Of a stretch of DNA of 64,000 nt, positions 1 through 9,740 are shown one piece after another. The notes under the pieces were generated by a model. The model was not told the DNA's origin and did no database searches. It worked only from the letters and a program-made list of their open reading frames with translations. Origin of the DNA: Hibiscus mutabilis. Taxonomy: Eukaryota > Streptophyta > Magnoliopsida > Malvales > Malvaceae. Location of the stretch: positions 21,987,786-22,051,785 of the forward strand of contig CM033724.1 of NCBI GenBank assembly GCA_019671005.1, written 5' to 3'. Every line of letters starts with the position of its first letter. Position 1 is the stretch's first letter. The position numbers were made by a program, and so were the translations under genes.

Positions 1-118
1 ATACACATCCACTCCATTTATACTTGTCCTTAAGGACCCGAATCTATAGCTTATCCGTATCACATAATAAATGATAGCCAATCTTCATTAAAAGAGCATA
101 ATTTTGTTTCCCCAAATC

Positions 119-2659
119 TTAGAAACCCAATCCACCCATATCCATAGGCAACTTAACTGATTTCGACCGTAATAAACTCAAAGCCGTAGATTCGTTCGAT
201 GACCCCCACACAAATCGCCTAATCAATTTCTCTATCTCATCATAAACACTCTTAGGTAACCAAGTAGTTTGCATGGGATAAATAGGAATAGCTTGTAACA
301 CTACTTTTGCGAGAGTTATTCTTCAAGCTAAAGACAATGACTTTGCCGCCCACCCAGATAAACGAACCTCAATTGGCTCCAACAGATAATGATAGGTGTC
401 CTTCTTTACCCGTTTGTGTAGAAGAGGCACCCCAAGGTACTTACCCAGATCCTCAACAATTTCAAAACCAAAACTGTCCACAATCATACTTTTCCTATCA
501 GCACCACAATTCTTAGAAAAATAAATATGAGTTTTTGCTACACTTACCCGATGCCCAGAGCATGCGCAAAATGCAGCTATCACCTGCTTTATAACTGTCA
601 ACTGATCAGTAGAGGCTTCTGCAAACAACATTTAATCATCAGCAAAAAATAAGTACGATATGCATGGTCCCGACTGAGAAAGATGAATTTGCTTCCAACT
701 CCCATCCTCTACTTTCCTACTGATGGCATGCGATAATCTCTCCATACACAAAATGAAAAGATAAGAGGAAAGGGGGTCCCTTGGCAAATTCCTCTTGTTG
801 GGGTAAAGCTGTCAGTAACCTCACCTTTCCAAATAATCTGCGTCGATGCATATCAAACATATTCCATCACCCACGTTATGAACCGAGTAGGCAAGCCAAG
901 CTCATACAGCGTCTCACGGATAAAACCCCATTCCAAGCGATCATATGCTTTCTCTAGATCAACCTTAATCGCCATCCATGGTTTCGAATCCTTTTTTTTA
1001 CTCATTGTATGAACAATTTCCTGGGCAAGAATAATATTATTAGTAATCTGACGGCCAATGACAAAGCTTGTCTGAGTTTGCCCCACATATTCTGGTAACA
1101 TCGATTTTAATCTATTAACCAAAATTTTTGCAACCACCTTATAGAGCACGGTACACAAGCTTATGGGTCGAAATTACCGAAGATTCTCAGGGCATACTAC
1201 CTTCCATATTAAAACCATAAGTGTTTGATTAGCAACAGCACCCAAATCCCCAGTCTCAAAAAAATCCACAACATAATGATACACTGACTCGCCAATAGTC
1301 TCCCAATTACGTTGAAAAAAACTGCATGGAATCCATCAACCCTATGAGCCTTTGAAGGGTTCATTCTAAAGACAACCGCGCGCAATTCTTCTCTCGAAAC
1401 TGTTCGAACAAGCTGCTGCTGCTGCACCTCTGATAACGGCACAAAACCCCCATAAAAATCTGTACTAGTCATTTGTCTTTGCTCGGATGTAAAAAGATTT
1501 TGAAAAAACTCAATTGCGCTCACTTTCAATTGATCCGCATCTGAACACCAAACCCCGTCCTCAGTTTTAAGCGTGCAAATAGTATTTCGTCGCCTGCAAT
1601 TCAACATCGATGCATGAAAAAACTTTATATTTTGGTCTCCTATTGTAAACCACCGACTGCGAGACTTCTGAAACCATAAACTCTCTTCCTAATTCAGCAC
1701 CACGTAAAGTTCCTTCTTCAGATTAGCCTCTAGCTCCACTAAGAAAGGGGATCGACCTTGCTCAAGTGCCACCTCAACACTATGAATACAAGCCAGCAGC
1801 CCAGCTTTTCTACGTCCAATATGCCCAAATACCTCAGAGTTCCAAGATCTACTCATATCCTGGAAAGAGAGCATGTTCTTAAAAGACGAATTATCATTCT
1901 TCCAATGTTCTATTAACAACCGCTCGAAATCTGGATGTTTATTCCAAGCAGCGACAAATCGAAAAGGTCGTCTCCCCCGATTAACACTTATCTGGTCAGT
2001 TGTGAGGAGGATAGGCCGATGATCTGACCCTAGCATCGGTAAATGAGATATTTTTGAGGATGGAAAGATTTCATACCACTTCCCATTTCATAAACACCAG
2101 TTTAATTTCTGTCTCAAATCCCTACGAGTCCAAGTGAATCTCGAACCATTATAGCCCATATCAAGCAATCCAGACGAGAATAAGAAGTCACAAAATTTAG
2201 TGCATACACTTAAGCGACGTTGAGACCCTCTTCTCTCTCCTCAACACTACAAATTACATTAAAATCACCTCTAAGAACCCACGGCCAGTCAGCTCCAATA
2301 TCTAAAGCACTAATTTGATTCCAAAGAAGACTGCGACGCCAGTACTCAGGACTTGCGTACACAAAGGTGATAAAGAACTAACGACCCGAGTTTAATTCCA
2401 CACCTACTCCATGTAAAAATTGATTCGAAATCACAACCGTATCAATAGTAATAGAAGTCTTCCACAACACCCATATTCCCTCTGAAAAACTATTCGCTTC
2501 CACCTTGTAGGAAAAATCAAAACCAGAACTCCGAATAAAAGCATCCGCTTCTCCTTTACTCACTTTCGGCTCTATGATTGCAACAACATCTGGGTCCTGC
2601 ATTCTTACCAACACCTTAAAATACCGATTAAAATCAAGGCATGTTCCACCTTGACCCAT
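119..2659 (-). pseudogene. LINE ORF2 remnant: endonuclease and reverse transcriptase
   Basis: ORF2 of L1 elements nicks target DNA and copies the LINE RNA into it. The endonuclease starts near 2,659 with a Met and a CLDFN...PDVVAIIEPKVS segment. A GDFN motif reads through near 2,260, and the SDHRP motif lies at about 2,030 (LGSDHRPILL), both hallmarks of the AP-endonuclease fold. The reverse transcriptase follows: KVDLEKAYDRLEW near 930-980 is the first catalytic block, and FFADD near 630-645 is the catalytic box, followed directly by an in-frame stop. The RFVWG segment near 200 belongs to the region downstream of the RT. At least five breaks split the frame, so the copy is dead. RNase H and the 3' end would lie left of the window. 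Confidence 0.88.
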
Positions 2660-3520
2660 TCATCTTTCCAACCTTTGCTTCCAAACACTTGCCATGTTCC
2701 GTTGAGGTTCAGCCGAGAGCTCTTGTGTCATATTAGAAACCCACGTTGACACCTTAATTTGTTTATTTGCCTCATCGCCCTTCCTTGGCCTTTTAGGTTT
2801 ACGGTTAAAGCTAGTGACATTATTCCCATTCTGATTTGCCCCCTTAGAACTTGCTTTCCAGATTGGTCCGTACATTGGTCAACCATTATTGTCCTTCAAG
2901 GTTCTTTTTGAGCCTTTTTCAATAACCCGTATCGCTTTATGTTTCTCAATGTGCAAAGATGTTGGTGCCACTACCACCTTATCTTTTGTTGCCACCATGA
3001 ATTCCTCCTTACTACCGATTGACACTACTCCCTCCTCCACGTTCATATTTATCTCCTCAAGAATTATTTCTTGGTCGACTCTAGCAACGGAGGCTTCTAC
3101 GGCTCTGTACTGCTCTGTATGCAAATCGTGTATTCTTTCTATCGGCCCTAATTTTTGAACCACAACACCCCTTCCATCCTCACCATGAACAACCATCGCA
3201 GAAGTTGCCTCACTAGTATCCACAACCTTTGCCTTAATTTTCTTAGGCAATACAGGAACATTCGAGGACCCCACTACTGTACGAGGCACTTCCCCTTCCA
3301 ACACCTGATCCTTCACATCATGCACAATATTTAGAATGCCAAATATTGATCCTCCCTTCAAAATCGTTATCTCATTCTCTGTCTATCTCAACCCAATACC
3401 GGAGGGCGCACGACATCTCTTTCGTTGAACTTGCATCCACGGCCCATACAGTTCCTCGCTAGGAGGATTTTGTGCTAGTGTTACCATAACCTCACCCTCA
3501 AGCTTATCAGCCGTAGAACA
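2660..3520 (-). pseudogene. LINE ORF1 C-terminal region
   Basis: This is the minus-strand remainder of the LINE gag-like ORF1 downstream of its zinc knuckle. Near 3,390-3,460 it reads YGPWMQVQRKR, a segment typical of plant LINE ORF1 just after the zinc knuckle, followed by low-complexity acidic and basic sequence (2,879-3,361) and a basic tail (2,660-2,875). The first bases of this piece continue the ORF1 sequence that stops at 15,079 on the far side of the Athila-type insertion. Stops separate the segments. The assignment rests on order and context more than on a conserved fold. Confidence 0.7.
3516..3520. repeat. Target-site duplication, left copy (GAACA)
   Basis: These five bases directly precede the left LTR. 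The bases after the right LTR (15,079-15,083) read AAACA, one mismatch apart, as expected for an old 5-bp duplication made by an LTR-retrotransposon integrase. Confidence 0.75.
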
Positions 3521-4982
3521 TGTTGCGCGTAATAAGTGCTCCGCAATTGTACAAGTGTACACGTCGCAAGTGCCACTTCAAGAATCTAATCTCTTGCACT
3601 GTAAAAAGTAAAAGAACACAAGTAGAAAATTGTAGGAGTTTTAACTAACAACTAAACTAGAAAGCAATAAAGTAAAAGAAGATGTAATCAAAATAGATGG
3701 AATAGGCCAGGTAATCGTGAGTTGAGGAGTGATAGCCAATTGGATCGTCTTGGTAAAAGAGTGCAAGGGCAACTCAGTTGCCGTGGCAACTTGCGCAGCG
3801 GGGTTGCCTTGGCAACTAATCGATAGTTGTTTGGGCAACTGTTTGGGCGGCTGGGCAGCGGTTTTAAGGTTCGGCGGAGCGTTCTTCAATGGTTTCTTCT
3901 TATCCTTAAGTTAAAACACTAGCTAATTGTGCATGCCTTGATAATACATCCCTACGTGAATCAAAGGTGAACAACAACCAATCTTGCGCTCCTCTTAGCA
4001 GTTGAAATCGTTAACTTATTCCTAATCCGAATTAATCTTCACCATCAGTAGATTGAATAAAGACCATACTCATTCGTTTTTTGAATCTAACTCTCCTGAT
4101 ATTAGATAAATAGATAGAGTTACGAGATCATCTCCCAATTCACTCGTAAATAAGAATAAAAACCAAGAATGAGTAAACCTTGAATTGAAAGTGCAAACTC
4201 TTATTACCTAAACAAAATCCAATTGTTTCTCACAACCACAAAACACAATAACCTTAGCCAAATAGATTTAGTTTATGGCTAGGTTCCAAATAAACATAAA
4301 ACAAAGAATCCCTAACATAAACCTAATCAAACAAGAAAGAAAAAGATGAAGAATGGTTGAAAGCCCTTGTCAAAATCTCTCCCCTTTTACTCTCTCTTTG
4401 AGTTTGATGGCTTGGTCTCCTTTAAATAGGAGATAGCTAAGTCAAAGTCCTTCTTGAGGAGGAAGTTAAGTTGGAATTAAATACTTTAAAAGAATATAAT
4501 TCTTTATTATATTTAAATTCCTTCTAGATCTTCTCCTATCTTTTTGGGATTTAATTTCTCTTTGACCTCTTCATGAAAATCAAACTCCTTTTGGGTTTAA
4601 CTTTTCTCTACGTCATCTTGGGCTTATCTAATCATCAAATTTTGACTGTCATACCATCTTATCCCTTATCGACAATTACCCTAACAACTAGCTCGGTATC
4701 TCCTTCATGCATTGCCCTGGCAACTGCGTCGGTATCTCCTTTATGCACTGCCCTGGCAACTGGTTCCAGCCTTGTTTAGGCAAGTGATTCTGCACACACA
4801 CAAAAACAACTATCGGCAACACCCTTTTTCCACAAAATTAAGCAAAACATGAAATCAAGCTTAACCACCAAGGAAATAATGCAAACATGCATGAATGGCT
4901 ATAATGAAACTAATATGAGCTTAAGTATAGCAATAATATGAACAAAAAGGGTGAATAAAATAGTACTTTTAGACACTTAACA
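3521..4982 (-). repeat. 3' LTR of the Athila-type element
   Basis: Begins TGTTGCGCG and ends ACTTAACA on the plus strand, 1,462 bp, and aligns over its whole length with 13,642-15,078. Compared with the other copy it lacks about 36 bp (13,692-13,727 there), a stretch that includes a segment ending CCACAGGGATTG that looks like one conserved in Athila/Tat LTRs. It holds two palindromes, GTTGCCGTGGCAAC (3,777-3,790) and GTTGCCTTGGCAAC (3,803-3,816), and repeats of TTGCCCTGGCAAC near 4,710-4,760. Confidence 0.93.
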
Positions 4983-4997
4983 CACCTCCAAACTCGA
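4983..4997 (-). promoter_or_regulatory. Polypurine tract next to the 3' LTR
   Basis: On the minus strand this reads GAGTTTGGAGGTGTG directly before the LTR start TGTTAAGTG. This is the place and form of the primer for plus-strand DNA synthesis in Ty3/gypsy elements. A better G-run copy lies about 700 bp further into the element (5,692-5,725). Confidence 0.65.
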
Positions 4998-5264
4998 ACT
5001 ATTGCTTGTACTCAAGCAATGCAAACTAATAATTACCCGCCAAGACTTCAATTTTCACAAACTTAACTTTGAACTTGATTTCAATCCTCAAAACTGTGGC
5101 ACAAAGTATGATCAACTTTTCATTTTTCAGACAACTTATGAATTACTCGGAATCAAACTATAATGCTTGTGAGTGTGTGCGGAGTTGTGTGCAAGTTGAT
5201 TTTTCGGATTCTATGCAAACAAGAGGTTTTCAAATTACTTCCTTGGGTTCTTTTAACATGTTTT

Positions 5265-5405
5265 AACTAGAGCCAGTTTCGGGTACCTCTAGTGTTTTTC
5301 TAGTTTTCTTAAGTTAATTAATTTATTCGACTAGAGCCGGTTTCGGGCACCTATAGTGATCAATTTTTAGCACATACTAGAGCCAATTTTGGGCACCTCT
5401 AGCAT
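5265..5405 (-). repeat. Three spaced CTAGAG-CTCTAG hairpin repeats
   Basis: Three diverged copies of a unit of about 29 bp, near 5,267-5,294, 5,330-5,358 and 5,375-5,403. Each has CTAGAGCC at one side and a form of CCTCTAG at the other, so each can fold into a small hairpin around GGTTTCGGGCA. They lie in the 3' noncoding part of the Athila-type element, between the env-position ORF and the LTR. No function is known to me. Confidence 0.7.
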
Positions 5406-5691
5406 TCATCCAATTTTTATTCTAATCCCCTAATATTTTAATTATCAACCTAAGTTCACTAGAATTCCTTAAATCAATCAAGCCACAACAATATTTCATC
5501 AAGTTTAGCATCATAGTAAGATTCTAAGTGTTTCCACGGTTATCCTACAATAAAAAGTTCTATCAATTAAGTACATTGGCAAAGTCATCAGGCAATTCTT
5601 GTTCCAAATAAAGGCATGGCAAGCAATTTATGTATCCTAAATGCAATACTTAAGATGAATGCAACTAAACATGGTAACTAACTAATAACAA

Positions 5692-5725
5692 TCCCCCAAA
5701 CTCGAGTGAGGCATTGTCCTCAATG
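5692..5725 (-). promoter_or_regulatory. Second polypurine-like box
   Basis: The minus strand reads GCATTGAGGACAATGCC followed by CTCGAGTTTGGGGGATTG. The combination of a short hairpin (CATTGAGGACAATG) and GTTTGGGGG is the usual sequence before the 3' LTR in Athila and Tat elements. Here it lies about 700 bp inside the element. A diverged second copy abuts the LTR. Confidence 0.55.
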
Positions 5726-5899
5726 CATGCAACAAAGAAAAATAAAAATAAAAATAACAATAAAGAAAAGTAAAAAGCAAACGAGGACTTACTCTGAGAG
5801 TTCGTCGTCATGGATGATTAGTTTCCTTTTGGCCTGTATCTTGATTCTTTTGCTTGAACGTGGTGGTTGTTTTCTTGTTGTCGATGGTGGAATCGATCC

Positions 5900-7314
5900 T
5901 CATACGGGGGTGTTCTCATCGTCCTTATCATCAATGTCATTGGCCTTTCTCTTGGGCTTGGAGGATTCGATTGGTGCGGTATTTGTTGGTGCAATAGAGG
6001 ACTCACCCGAATCTAAAAAATCAGATAATGATTTAGTATGGGTTGATTCAGGCATAGGCGCTTTACTTTTGGCTTTTGCAGTGGTTGTCGGGGCGTCTTT
6101 AGCTTTGGTTGTCGCGGTATCTTTAGTTTTGGTTGCCGTGGCAACTGCTTGGGCAGGCGCAGTGTAGGTTTCCGCGGCATCATCTGTTGCGATTGTCGTG
6201 GCAACTGCTTCATTGGTTGCCGTAGCAAGGATTTCGGCAAGAAAGATAGGGAACGGTACACGGCTTTCCAGGTACTTTTCCAGGATGGCTTGGGTGATGG
6301 AATTGTTGTGATCCTTCATGTACCTCATGAACATTAGTTGTCAGTCTTTAATTTGCCTAAGGCAGTTCTCCAACGGTTGTAAGAGTGCTTCAAATTGTCT
6401 GGGGGTTGCTGGCCGAGTTGCCCGGGTATCAGTTGCCGAGGCGACAGGAGTTGCTGCGGCAATTGAAGGCGTTGGGGATTTCACTTATGCCTCTCTTATT
6501 AGCTTTCAGATTTGTGCTCGATTCCAACCGGACCTTGGTAGGGCCTTTCATCAGTTGACTCACTTGGGACATGCATCTCCTTGCAAAAAATAGAAATTAA
6601 GCAAGAAATCTTTTGTGCTACACCTAAAAATCTCATCACAAATAATTTTGCCAATGTTAATGATGCTATTATGCCAGATAGAATGTATGAGTAAAAGATG
6701 AGATGTATCAACGGTGGTATTGTGTGTGGTGGACATTAAAGAAGTTTTAACAAACTTATTCCATAATTTTGCCTCGGGTTTAAGCTGAAGGTGATTTACC
6801 GTGCCCTTGTATTTACCGTCGTTCTAATGAGTTCCTGGTAGAGTGAGTTCTTGAGGCACCTTGTCAAGTTGCTTGAGCGTGAGTTGATCAACAAAGGCTT
6901 GATGCTCGTCCTTCTCAACGTAGAGCCCGTAAAAGGTGTCGATGCTTTCGGGGCTTATGAGTATAGCCTTGTCACGAACAAAAACATAAGGATTATCCGG
7001 GTTAGGTGAGTGAGCATAGAATTCTCTTAACCATGAGATGTTACCCGGTTCTAATTGATGGCAAAAGATTTGCCACTTTTGATGTGCAATCCTTTCGAAG
7101 ATGAATGGTTCAATGTCGAATCTTGATGAGAGTTGGAGTATTCAAAGCCTTGTTCTTCGCAAATCTTTCGGCTTTCAAACTTGGAGTGAAATCTTTCTTG
7201 AACCACTGGTGTAGCAAACTTCTTGTATCTTGGTTCTTTGGAGGAACTTGGATGAACCAAAAATTCGATTTTGGATGCCATGGATGATCTTGGTTGTGAG
7301 TTTGGTAGAAACAA
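5900..7314 (-). pseudogene. Env-position ORF with plant transposon-protein-like domain
   Basis: Athila-lineage elements carry an extra ORF between integrase and the 3' LTR. Here it begins at the Met at 7,281 (MASKIEFLVHPSSSKEP). After a frameshift near 7,120 it continues as WQIFCHQLEPGNISWLREFYAHSP and then VFVRDKAILISPESIDTFYGL. Further on, after a stop at about 6,830, comes AKLWNKFVKTSLMSTTHN and INIGKIICDEI. These blocks match, from memory, the family called putative plant transposon protein (PF20167), which is often found in this position. The last third (5,900-6,334) is an Ala/Thr-rich tail built from the 24-bp minisatellite, ending in a basic KPKRKAND motif that could be a nuclear signal. 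I see no convincing membrane anchor, so nothing supports a working envelope. Confidence 0.7.
6083..6240 (-). repeat. 24-bp minisatellite array in env-position ORF
   Basis: About six diverged units of 24 bp on the plus strand, each starting with a form of GTTGCCGTGGCAAC (perfect at 6,132-6,145). The minus frame reads Ala-Thr-rich blocks such as VATATKTKD and ATTKAKDAP. The unit is the same as in the arrays at 9,064-9,305 and 11,854-11,960. Confidence 0.8.
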
Positions 7315-7903
7315 AGAAAAGAAAGCAAAAGAAACTAAAGAGTTGCAAGATGAAAAGTAGGAATAGGTTTCTTGGAAGTTAAGGGTGATGGGTTAAATAG
7401 AAAATATAGGTAGTAAATATGGTGGGTGGGATTAATTGGAAAGAAAGAAAACAAGGGTTTTGATTGGGGGAAGGGGACGGCTAGGGGATTTGGGGAAGGG
7501 TTTGGCCGGCTATGTAGGGTTTATTAAGGGTAAATTGGAGGCTTAATATAAGCCTTAGATTTAGCCCATTAGTTTCCTTGTTGAAGAAGCTTCCTTCTTG
7601 AATCAAATTCCTCTTTATCTTGAACTCTTTTCCTACATTTCAAAAACAAATAAAATAAGGATTAAAATTAAAGATAAACTAATAAAAGAAAATAAATAAA
7701 AATGTGCAAAGAAATTCTTAAAGTTAAAATTTAAAAACAATTAGACAAATATGAAAGAAAGATGTAGTTTTAATCTTAAAGAAAATAAATAAATTTATCC
7801 TAAAAATAAAAATAACCAAAATTAATAAATAAAAATGAAAAAATTAAATAGTTCAAAAAAATAAAAAGGAAAATATTGAAAAGAGAGCATGCTCATGCAT
7901 CTC
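7315..7903 (-). other. Noncoding spacer between integrase and env-position ORF
   Basis: About 590 bp of A/T-rich sequence with long A runs (7,640-7,880) and a purine-rich stretch near 7,440-7,500. I see no conserved coding block. In Athila-type elements this would be the intergenic region ahead of the extra ORF, where a splice acceptor or internal promoter may sit. Nothing specific can be pointed to here. Confidence 0.5.
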
Positions 7904-8810
7904 CTAAGGTGACCACTTCTTTGTTACGTCAGTGATGGACTTGATTATCACGGCACCATAGGAGAACGGTTTGACAACTTCGAATGGTCCCGACCATCTT
8001 GATTTCAGTTTTCCCAGGAAAAGTTTTAGCCGAGAATTGAATAAGAGAACTAATTGCCCTGACATGAATTGTCGCGGCAATAGTTTCTTGTCATGCCATT
8101 TCTTTGTTTTCTCCTTGTAGATTCGTGCATTGTTATAGGCGAGTGCACGAAATTCTTCTATCTCGTTGAGGTCCAACAAATGCTTTTGCCCAACACTTTC
8201 CCAATCCATATTCACGGTCTTGATTGCCCAATATGCCTTGTGTTCGATTTCCACCAGTAGATGGCATGTTTTTCCATAGACAAGTCAGAAGGGAGACACA
8301 CCTAAAGGTGTCTCCTAGAGGGATTTACAACTTTCTCGAGTATACCCTTCAATTCCCAGTTGGAAATTTCTGCTTGCCCATTGGTTTGTGGGTGATATGC
8401 CGTGGCAATTTTGTGCGACACACCGAAGCGTTGCAACATCTTGGCAATAAGTCTGTTGTCAAAGTGCTTGCCTTCATCACTGATAATTACTCTCGGCATC
8501 CAAACCGTGTAAATATATTTTTCTGCAAGAATCGTTGCACGGTCTTGGAATCGTTGGCGGGAACTGCAGCTGCCTCAACCCATTTAGACACGTAGTCGAC
8601 GGCAAGTAGAATGTAGAGGTTGCCGAATGAAGATGTGAAAGGTCCCATAAAATTGATCCCCCATACATCGAACAATTCTACCTTGAGGATGTTTTGGAGC
8701 GGCATCTCATGTCGTCTAGAGATATTACCCGTCCTCTGGCAATGATCATATTGCTTGTAAAATTCTTGGGCATCTTTGTACAGTGTTGGCCAATAAAAAA
8801 TGGATTGCAA
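7904..8810 (-). pseudogene. Athila-type integrase, broken
   Basis: Integrase joins the element DNA to the host chromosome. The segment from 8,810 holds IFYWPTLYKDA and DHCQRTGN, the end of the HHCC zinc domain and start of the core. The first catalytic position reads VWGINFMGPF, with Asn where the family has Asp. The second Asp lies in IISDEGKHF near 8,490. The third residue, Glu, lies in HPQTNGQAEISN near 8,390. A frameshift separates the first and second blocks at about 8,490, and another break lies near 8,300. The C-terminal part (7,904-8,254) keeps the LLFNSRLKLFLGKLKSRWSG stretch typical of this lineage. The lost first Asp and the breaks show it is inactive. Confidence 0.88.
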
Positions 8811-8906
8811 AACTTTGGCTGTGGTACGTGTTCATCCAAAATGTCCTCCACAGGGTGAAGAATGGCATTGTCGGAGTATATTTTACTGCTCCTCTTTAGG
8901 GACACA

Positions 8907-9722
8907 TCAGCGTATAACCTTATCTGCACATTGTTTAAGCAAAAGAGGCTCGTCCCAAAAGTAATGCTTAGCATCATGGTGGAACCGCTTCTTCCCTTGG
9001 TGGGTAAGGCCATAAGGTAAAATACCACAAACAAGGAAATTAACCAAATCCGCGTACCAGGGTATTGTCGAGGCATCCGTGGTTGTCGTGGCAACTACTT
9101 CTGTGGTTGCCGAGGCGTGCACATCTAGAGTTGCTACGGCATACGCGTCAAGGGTTGCCGAGGCATGTGCATCAGTGGTTGCCGAGGCATACGCGTCTAG
9201 AGTTGACGAGGCATGCGCATCAAGGATTACCAAGGCATGCGCGTCTAGAGTTGTCGAGGCGTCGAGGGTTACCGAGGCATGCGTATCCATGGTTGCCGAG
9301 GCAACTAATAGTTGCTCATCTGGGAATGCATCGCATATCTCTAAATATGTATCCTCCTCCCTATTGCGTTCTAAGCGTGATAAGTGATCGACCACTTGAT
9401 TTTCTGTTCCTTTCTTGTCCTTAATTTCAATGTCAAACTCTTGTAAAACCAATATCCAACAAATCAAACGAGGTTTGGCATCCTTTTTAGCAAATAGATA
9501 CTTAATTGTCGAATGGTTCATATAGACAATTACCTTTGTACCAATCAAATAGGATCGGAACTTGTCAAATGCGAAAACTACGGCTAGTAACTCTTTTTCC
9601 GTTGTTGTGTAATTCACTTGAGCGCTATTAGGAGTTTTACTAGCGTAGTATATCACATGAAAGGTCTTACCTGTGCGTTGGCCTAGGACTGCTGCTACCA
9701 TAAAATCACTTGCATCACACAT
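8907..9722 (-). pseudogene. RNase H domain, linker array and integrase zinc-domain start
   Basis: RNase H removes the RNA strand after reverse transcription. The frame from 9,722 reads MCDASDFMVAAVLGQRTGK, then YYASKTPNSAQVNYTTTEKE and LLAVVFAFDKFRSYLIGTKV, the standard order for Ty3/gypsy RNase H, ending VVDHLSRLE. The next 80 residues or so are a Thr/Asp/Ala-rich octapeptide array made by the 24-bp minisatellite at 9,064-9,305. After it come FLVCGILPYGLTHQGKKRF and HHDAKHYFWDEPLLL, the conserved start of the Athila integrase zinc domain. The catalytic Asp in CDASDF is kept. The frame stays open through the array, so the array length was once under coding constraint. Confidence 0.88.
9064..9305 (-). 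repeat. 24-bp minisatellite, about 11 units, in the RNase H-integrase linker
   Basis: Plus-strand units start GTTGCCGAGGCATGCGCATC or close forms and repeat every 24 bp, with two 18-bp units near the left end and at about 9,250. On the minus strand they encode an octapeptide close to TLDAHASA, so both unit sizes keep the frame. The last unit contains the full palindrome GTTGCCGAGGCAAC (9,292-9,305). Confidence 0.9.
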
Positions 9723-9740
9723 TCGTTCAAAAGGTAGAGT

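Larger units (their letters stand above)
1..3520 (-). mobile_element. L1-type LINE, 3' part (ORF1 C-terminus plus ORF2), cut off at window start
   Basis: This minus-strand stretch holds the 3' portion of a non-LTR retrotransposon. From right to left it reads the end of ORF1, an AP-type endonuclease and a reverse transcriptase. It is separated from its own 5' part (15,079-16,088) by an inserted Athila-type element. The reading frame is broken by many stops and frameshifts. The 3' end of the LINE lies before base 1, so its tail and target duplication cannot be seen. Confidence 0.9.

Noticed and set aside
5706..6167. A 153-codon plus-strand ORF rich in Val/Ala/Leu that looks like membrane segments
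   Set aside because: It is the antisense shadow of the minisatellite part of the env-position ORF. The hydrophobic look follows from the complement of Ala/Thr codons.
6318..6593. A plus-strand ORF of 91 codons
   Set aside because: Antisense to the env-position ORF region, without any domain.
9064..9305. Regular repeats that might look like a CRISPR array
   Set aside because: Units are contiguous 24-bp tandem repeats in an open retrotransposon frame without unique spacers, in a plant nuclear sequence.
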